The notes under the pieces are model-generated. The model was not told the origin of the DNA. It made no database searches and worked only from the letters and a program-made list of their open reading frames with translations. Source: JBFJVZ01 sp041623895 (GTDB taxonomy: Bacteria > Planctomycetota > Planctomycetia > Pirellulales > Pirellulaceae). Taken from it: a stretch of 11,058 nt of DNA. The translations under genes and the position numbers were made by a program. Location: NCBI GenBank assembly GCA_041623895.1, contig JBFJVZ010000270.1, forward strand, positions 1 to 11,058. Direction: 5' to 3'. Of this stretch, positions 6,996-11,058 are shown piece after piece (position 1 is the stretch's first letter; every line of letters starts with the position of its first letter).

Positions 6996-8447
6996 ATGCT
7001 TGATCCGTCGATCATTGTCGACACCAATCAAGTACCTGCCGCCGGCGGGCCCGCTCTCGTTTCGCTGGAAGCTTTTGAAAAAGCACGCCGGCAGGCAGAT
7101 CTAGGCGAAACTCGCGGCAAACTGCTTTCTGCCGCGCTGGAGTTGCAAACCGAATTGGATGGCTGCCGCGACTTTGACGCCGTCGCTGTGCAGGCAGCAC
7201 GGTTGATCGCAGGTTTGACGGTTGCACGGCGCGTGCAGATCGCCTGGCGCGATCAGGCAACGGCCGACGTCCGCATCGTCGCCGATAGTGACAGCACATC
7301 GACAGCTGATGTCGTACTCGCGACCGCCGCGGGCGAAGAGATCGCCGCACGCGGCAGCATCGCCGAACTGCCCTGCACCGATCATGCAAACCGTCATGCT
7401 TTGTTGGCGACCCGGCAATACTGCGAAGCGGCCGCCGCCTCATCATTCATCGGCGTGCCGCTTGGTGATCGAAACGGCAATCCTCGCGGAGCGGTCATGG
7501 CGATCGACCCGGATCCTGCTTCCCTCGATCATACCCGCAACCTGTTGGCTGTCATGGGCCCGGCGCTGTCGCAAAAACTAGCACATTTTCAAAGCATGCA
7601 GCCCAGGCATTGGGAACGCATCTTGCGATCGGTCATTGAACCTGTCGCCGGCAGGCATCGCCATGCTGCTGCTCTAATCGCCGCATTCCTGTCAGTGCTG
7701 ATGTTGATTCCCGTCGGCTACAACGTGCCGGCCAATTGTGAGCTTCAGCCCGTTCATCGCCGTTTTGTTGCGGCGCCTTTCGATGGGCCGTTGGAGAAAG
7801 TGCTGGTGCGGCCAGGTGATGTTGTGGAAAAAGAGGACACGCTGGCCCGCATCAATTCGCGTGAAATCGAATACCAATTAGCAGGCTTACGTGCTGACTT
7901 GAAGCGGGCCGAGCAAGAAACAAAAGGATTGGTGGTCGAGCACGATTTTGCGGGCAGCAATATCGCACGTCTGGAAGCGCGGCGGATTCAACTTGAAACC
8001 GAACTGCTGCAGTATCAACGTGACCACTTAGAGATACGCAGCCCGCTTTCCGGTGTCGTTGTCGATGGAGACTTGGAAACGGCTGAAGGCACGCCCCTGA
8101 CCAAGGGTGAAACCTTGTTTGAGATCGCGCCGCTGGGCGAGATGATCGTGGAAATCGCCATTGCCGAAGAAGACTTGGCCTACGTGCGAAAGGGGATGGA
8201 AGTCGAGTTCTATTTGCACGCGCTGCCCGACCGAAACCTGCACGGAGTTCTCAAGCACATTCACCCCAAAGCCGAACTGCGTGATCATGACAATGTGTTC
8301 ATCGGCGAAGTCTACATTGAAGATGAAGAAAACGTGCTGAGACCCGGCATGCGCGGACGTTCCTGGGTGCAAAGTGATCGGCACCCGCTGGGCTGGAACC
8401 TGTTCCACAAAGCCTACTTTGCCCTGCGTCATACTTTGGGGTGGTGA
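6996..8447 (+). CDS. GAF-like domain / transmembrane / HlyD adaptor fusion
   Basis: The product is 483 residues from the ATG at 6996, 17 bases after the previous stop. Residues ~40-195 look like a GAF domain: helical start (LLSAALELQTELDGCRDFDA), SSFIGVPLGDRNGNPRGAVMAID (149-171) and a closing helix (LLAVMGPALSQKLAHF). One transmembrane segment follows at ~224-243. Then come barrel-sandwich half one (VAAPFDGPLEKVLVRPGDVV, 258-277), a helical hairpin (~285-345), half two (LEIRSPLSGVVVDGDLETAEG, to ~378) and a beta-barrel (~380-460) with LRPGMRGRSWV. This topology puts the GAF domain in the cytoplasm and the adaptor in the periplasm. GAF domains bind small ligands or act in signalling. Here it could couple a cytoplasmic signal or the SecA-like motor to the periplasmic assembly (inference). 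No GGDEF, kinase or other output domain is present. The GAF call rests on pattern only and is less sure than the HlyD call. Confidence 0.88.
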   Translation: MLDPSIIVDTNQVPAAGGPALVSLEAFEKARRQADLGETRGKLLSAALELQTELDGCRDFDAVAVQAARLIAGLTVARRVQIAWRDQATADVRIVADSDSTSTADVVLATAAGEEIAARGSIAELPCTDHANRHALLATRQYCEAAAASSFIGVPLGDRNGNPRGAVMAIDPDPASLDHTRNLLAVMGPALSQKLAHFQSMQPRHWERILRSVIEPVAGRHRHAAALIAAFLSVLMLIPVGYNVPANCELQPVHRRFVAAPFDGPLEKVLVRPGDVVEKEDTLARINSREIEYQLAGLRADLKRAEQETKGLVVEHDFAGSNIARLEARRIQLETELLQYQRDHLEIRSPLSGVVVDGDLETAEGTPLTKGETLFEIAPLGEMIVEIAIAEEDLAYVRKGMEVEFYLHALPDRNLHGVLKHIHPKAELRDHDNVFIGEVYIEDEENVLRPGMRGRSWVQSDRHPLGWNLFHKAYFALRHTLGW

Positions 8448-8454
8448 CAAACTG

Positions 8455-10620
8455 ATGGCCCGCCGCGATCCCAATGCTGTCGAGTTGACTCAGACCAAGG
8501 TGCGGTTGGCCGCCGACGTTGTTGTCTGGCCCGTTCGCGAACGCGGTGAACTCGTTTATCGGCTGGAGATTCCCAAGCTGCATCGATTCTTTCGCGTTGG
8601 CTACGAAGAATACGTGTTTATCTCCCTGCTGGACGGCAACACGACCGTCCCGCAGGCCTGCGGATTGGCAGCCGCCAAGTTGGGCAACCGTGCTCCCACA
8701 GCCAATCAAGCCGCCTCGATCCAGCGCTGGCTGTTGAAGACCGAGTTGGCTTACATCGACGGCGCGGATCCGCCGACTCGTGATCCGCAGCGGCCCAATC
8801 GCGCTGCTTCCAGCGGGTCACCGCTTCATAAGTTGAATCCGTTTTGGATCAAGCTGCCAGTCAGTCGCGACGGTCGCCGGCTGCATCTGATCGCCGATCG
8901 ACTGCGTTGGTGTTTTTCGCCACTTGCTGTCCTGATCGGAGTTGTCTTGATGCTTGTTGGCATCGTTTCGCTGTATGCCAATTGGCCGCGATTCGTCGCC
9001 TCCGGCTCCGATGCTTTTAGTCCCAACAATTGGCTATGGCTGTTGCTCTGTTGGGTCATTCTGAAAGTTGTCCATGAATTGGGCCACGCGGTCTGCTGCC
9101 GCCGGCACGGTGCTGAAGTGCACGAATTCGGTCTGGTGCTGATCTTGTTTGCGCCGCTGGCCTACGTGGATGTCACCAGTTGCTGGCGGATGTCCAATCG
9201 TTGGAAACGGATCGCCGTTTCATCAGCGGGAATGTTCATCGAACTGATCATCGCGGCCGTCGCGGTTCTGTTTTGGGCGGACGCTCAATCGCCGCTAACC
9301 CAGCAGTTGCTGTACAACCTGATCTTCACCGCAGGTGTCTCGACCATTTTGTTCAACGCCAATGCGCTGATGCGGTTTGATGGCTACTTTATCCTCGCGG
9401 ACCTGGTGCAAATCCCGAATCTGTACCTCGAAGCAGCGGCAGAAATACGCCGCCAGGCCAAGCGACTTGTCTTCGGTCTCGCTTCCGGCGGCAGCCATTA
9501 CAGCGGCTGGCGGTTGGGCCTGATCCGAGTCTACGGCGTCAGCGCCCTGATCTGGAAAGTCGTGATCTGCCTGTCGCTCGCTATCGCCGCATCGACCATG
9601 TTCGCGGGCGCGGGAATCGCCATCGCATTTCTGGGTGTCAGCTTGTGGCTTGGCAGTCCGCTGTTGCAGTTGTGGCGATTCTGCAGACAAACTTTTCGCT
9701 TGGAGCCGGCTCGATTAATGCGCGCTAGTGTGGTCGGTTCCGTGATGTTGTTGCTGGGGTTCGGAACGGTTTTCTGGATGCCAATCCCTACGGCAGTCCG
9801 AGTTCCCGCGATTGCCAGGTTTCTGCCTGAGACACTGGTCAGAAGTCGCGCCGATGGCTTCGTCGAAACAGTCCACGTTGGCAACGAGTCGCTGGTGGGC
9901 GAGGGTGACCTGCTGATCGAGCTTCGGAATCCCGAATTAACTCATCAGTTGGAGCGTCTGGAAGTCGCCTTGGAGCAAAACTTGATTCGACTTCGGCAAG
10001 CGGTCGACCAGCACGACGCGTCGGCTCAATTGGTCTTGAAGGAGCAACAGGAATCACTGGTCGATCAGATCAAGCAGCTTCGCCGGCAAGTCGACGGTTT
10101 GCGTTTGACCGCACCGCGGGCAGGACGGATCGTGGCCAGGCAATTGTCCCAACTGGTCGGCAGCTACGTTCGCGAAGGTGACTCCCTGCTGCACATTGCC
10201 GAGCCAAGCGAAAAAGAGATGCTGGCCGTTGTGCATCAACAGGACGTTGCCGAGATCCGTCAACAAGTTGGCACGGTGGTACCGATTCGGCTGGCGCATT
10301 TTGCCAGGATTCAGGGCGTGATCGAGCGGATAGAGCCACGAGCGACTTATCGTTTGCCCGCGCCGGCGTTATCGGCACTGGAAGGCGGCCCGCTGGCAGT
10401 GCGTTCGTCCCACCAGCAAGATCAGGATGCAAGCGAGCAGGACGCCGTCCGCTTGATCGACCCGCATTTTCCGCTTCGCATCAGACTGGATCGTGAGATT
10501 GCCGCCGAAGTTGCCGCGGGCATGCGCACTCAAGTGGCAATCGGTTATCGGACCGATCCACTGGCCAAGCGAATAAAAACCGCAATTCGCCGCATGTGGT
10601 ATCGCGCGCAGTCACAGTAA
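8455..10620 (+). CDS. M50 site-2-protease-like membrane protein with PqqD-like N-terminus and C-terminal HlyD module
   Basis: The product is 721 residues from the ATG at 8455, seven bases after the previous stop and 13 bases after GGGG (8438-8441). Residues ~15-105 resemble a PqqD-type winged-helix domain (RLEIPKLHRFFRVGYEEYVFISLLDG). The membrane part (~152-442) has about eight hydrophobic segments. It carries the zinc motif VVHELGHAVCCRRHG (205-219; H207, E208, H211) and a second motif NALMRFDGYFILADLVQIPN (303-322), whose D309 fits the third metal ligand. The catalytic residues therefore look intact. A periplasmic adaptor-like part follows: ETLVRSRADGFVETVHVGNE (459-478), a coiled coil (~495-545), LRLTAPRAGRIVARQLSQLV (549-568) and a beta-barrel to ~700. 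It belongs with proteins annotated as putative peptide zinc metalloproteases, often found near peptide-export genes. It could cleave or chaperone the cargo during export (inference). Confidence 0.9.
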   Translation: MARRDPNAVELTQTKVRLAADVVVWPVRERGELVYRLEIPKLHRFFRVGYEEYVFISLLDGNTTVPQACGLAAAKLGNRAPTANQAASIQRWLLKTELAYIDGADPPTRDPQRPNRAASSGSPLHKLNPFWIKLPVSRDGRRLHLIADRLRWCFSPLAVLIGVVLMLVGIVSLYANWPRFVASGSDAFSPNNWLWLLLCWVILKVVHELGHAVCCRRHGAEVHEFGLVLILFAPLAYVDVTSCWRMSNRWKRIAVSSAGMFIELIIAAVAVLFWADAQSPLTQQLLYNLIFTAGVSTILFNANALMRFDGYFILADLVQIPNLYLEAAAEIRRQAKRLVFGLASGGSHYSGWRLGLIRVYGVSALIWKVVICLSLAIAASTMFAGAGIAIAFLGVSLWLGSPLLQLWRFCRQTFRLEPARLMRASVVGSVMLLLGFGTVFWMPIPTAVRVPAIARFLPETLVRSRADGFVETVHVGNESLVGEGDLLIELRNPELTHQLERLEVALEQNLIRLRQAVDQHDASAQLVLKEQQESLVDQIKQLRRQVDGLRLTAPRAGRIVARQLSQLVGSYVREGDSLLHIAEPSEKEMLAVVHQQDVAEIRQQVGTVVPIRLAHFARIQGVIERIEPRATYRLPAPALSALEGGPLAVRSSHQQDQDASEQDAVRLIDPHFPLRIRLDREIAAEVAAGMRTQVAIGYRTDPLAKRIKTAIRRMWYRAQSQ

Positions 10621-10663
10621 CGGGCTGCGGTGTGTTACCCCGCTCCGGGCAACGCCGTGAACC

Positions 10664-10680
10664 ATTCCGCGTAGCGGAAT
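10664..10680. repeat. Hairpin ATTCCGC-gta-GCGGAAT
   Basis: A perfect 7-bp stem with a 3-base loop lies 43 bases after the M50 stop codon. It could end or stabilise the operon transcript, or be a copy of a dispersed REP-like element. The following bases (TCGGC) are not T-rich, so intrinsic termination is not supported. Confidence 0.5.
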
Positions 10681-10809
10681 TCGGCAGAACTCCGAGGCCC
10701 TTGGCGCGTCGATCCTGCTAAGCTTGGCTGCGGTTGGAGTGTTGTTCGCGTCGTTGCTGCGGGGGTAACTGTGTCTTGTTCATCAATTCCCGATTTCAAC
10801 GTTTGACGG

Positions 10810-10836
10810 CGTTTTGTTTTCCCGAACGGCAAAACG
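10810..10836. repeat. Inverted repeat CGTTTTG / CAAAACG
   Basis: A 7-bp stem encloses a 13-base loop containing TTTTCCCG. An alternative pairing, TCCCG/CGGGA, overlaps it, so the two foldings exclude each other. Its role is unknown. Confidence 0.35.
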
Positions 10837-10884
10837 GGATTTCAATAGCGGGCAATAACGGAATATCGTCTTCGGGAGCAAAAT

Positions 10885-10919
10885 GCGGCTTCAAACGAAC
10901 GTTTGCTGGCACAAGCCGC
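10885..10919. repeat. Two-part hairpin: GCGGCTT/AAGCCGC enclosing CAAACG/CGTTTG
   Basis: The outer 7-bp stem (10885-10891 with 10913-10919) is directly continued by an inner 6-bp stem (10892-10897 with 10900-10905) with a 2-base loop. A single 7-base bulge lies on the right arm. Thirteen paired bases in 35 positions suggest a real folded element, though neither a function nor the transcribed strand is evident. Confidence 0.45.
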
Positions 10920-10933
10920 CAGCCCGCTTCGAT

Positions 10934-10956
10934 GCTCCGGTCGATGAAACCGGAGC
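10934..10956. repeat. Hairpin GCTCCGGT-cgatgaa-ACCGGAGC
   Basis: A perfect 8-bp GC-rich stem with a 7-base loop lies 15 bases after the previous folded element. No T-tract follows. Confidence 0.5.
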
Positions 10957-10978
10957 CGGCTGGGGATGATCGCTACGG

Positions 10979-11013
10979 CGCGTCGGTTTCCTAGAGTTCG
11001 AGACACCGACGCG
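10979..11013. repeat. Inverted repeat CGCGTCGGT / ACCGACGCG
   Basis: Perfect 9-bp arms flank a 17-base loop containing CTAGAG. It is the third inverted repeat in a row within 130 bases (10885-11013). It may belong to a dispersed intergenic element or a structured RNA. Confidence 0.45.
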
Positions 11014-11058
11014 AGTTCGGGCGAAAGATTCGAGATAGCGGTCGATGCACCCGCCAGC

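Larger units (their letters stand above)
10621..11058. other. Non-coding tail rich in inverted repeats
   Basis: No credible gene is seen in the 438 bases after the M50 stop. Short readings on either strand have compositions unlike the neighbours and match no family. The region instead contains several perfect inverted repeats, listed separately. A poly-T tract typical of an intrinsic terminator does not follow any of them. The operon's 3' end must lie here or beyond. Confidence 0.6.

Noticed and set aside
8374..8454. Upstream ATG at 8374 for the M50 gene
   Set aside because: It would overlap the previous gene by 74 bases. The ATG at 8455 has a GGGG-type ribosome-binding site and normal operon spacing.
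10734..10994. 86-codon plus-strand frame after the M50 gene
   Set aside because: It has no ribosome-binding site, a Cys/Arg/Ser-heavy composition unlike the neighbours and no family signature. It also runs through several perfect inverted repeats.
1..11058. CRISPR array, tRNA, rRNA, transposase or integrase
   Set aside because: I saw no regularly spaced direct repeats, no cloverleaf or rRNA signature, and no recombinase motifs in any frame.

Overview
The window looks like a piece of a planctomycete chromosome, most likely of the Pirellulaceae (Rhodopirellula-like) type. This is inferred from the LEPR-type N-terminal motif on a giant DUF4347/beta-helix protein, the DNA moderately rich in G+C, and the accessory SecA, HlyD and M50 gene set. 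No rRNA or other taxonomic marker is present, so the assignment is tentative.

Layout: (1) Positions 1-1657, minus strand: the first 552 residues of a large surface or secreted protein. It has a LEPR motif, a DUF4347 domain, a CSLREA-like segment and a right-handed beta-helix, and it runs off the left edge. (2) Positions 1658-2131: a divergent intergenic region with two copies of a near-palindromic 11-mer, a perfect 14-bp palindrome and a weak promoter candidate. (3) Positions 2132-10620, plus strand: five tightly packed genes, apparently one operon. They encode a TolC-family outer-membrane protein, a shortened SecA-like ATPase (4-bp ATGA overlap with the TolC gene), a periplasmic HlyD-type adaptor, a GAF-TM-HlyD fusion, and an M50 site-2-protease/HlyD fusion with a PqqD-like N-terminus. 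(4) Positions 10621-11058: no credible gene, but at least five inverted repeats able to form hairpins.

Working model (inference): the operon encodes a cell-envelope export machine. It has an outer-membrane channel, three adaptor-type (barrel-sandwich plus helical hairpin) modules, a membrane metalloprotease and a SecA-derived motor. It has no ABC or RND transporter, the usual partner of HlyD and TolC. The divergently transcribed LEPR/DUF4347 giant has no classical signal peptide and is the obvious candidate cargo. The SecA homologue keeps the DEAD motor but ends within the helical scaffold, so it lacks the two-helix finger, the wing domain and the C-terminal zinc site. This suggests it does not work as an ordinary SecYEG pusher. 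The combination is the most interesting feature of the window.
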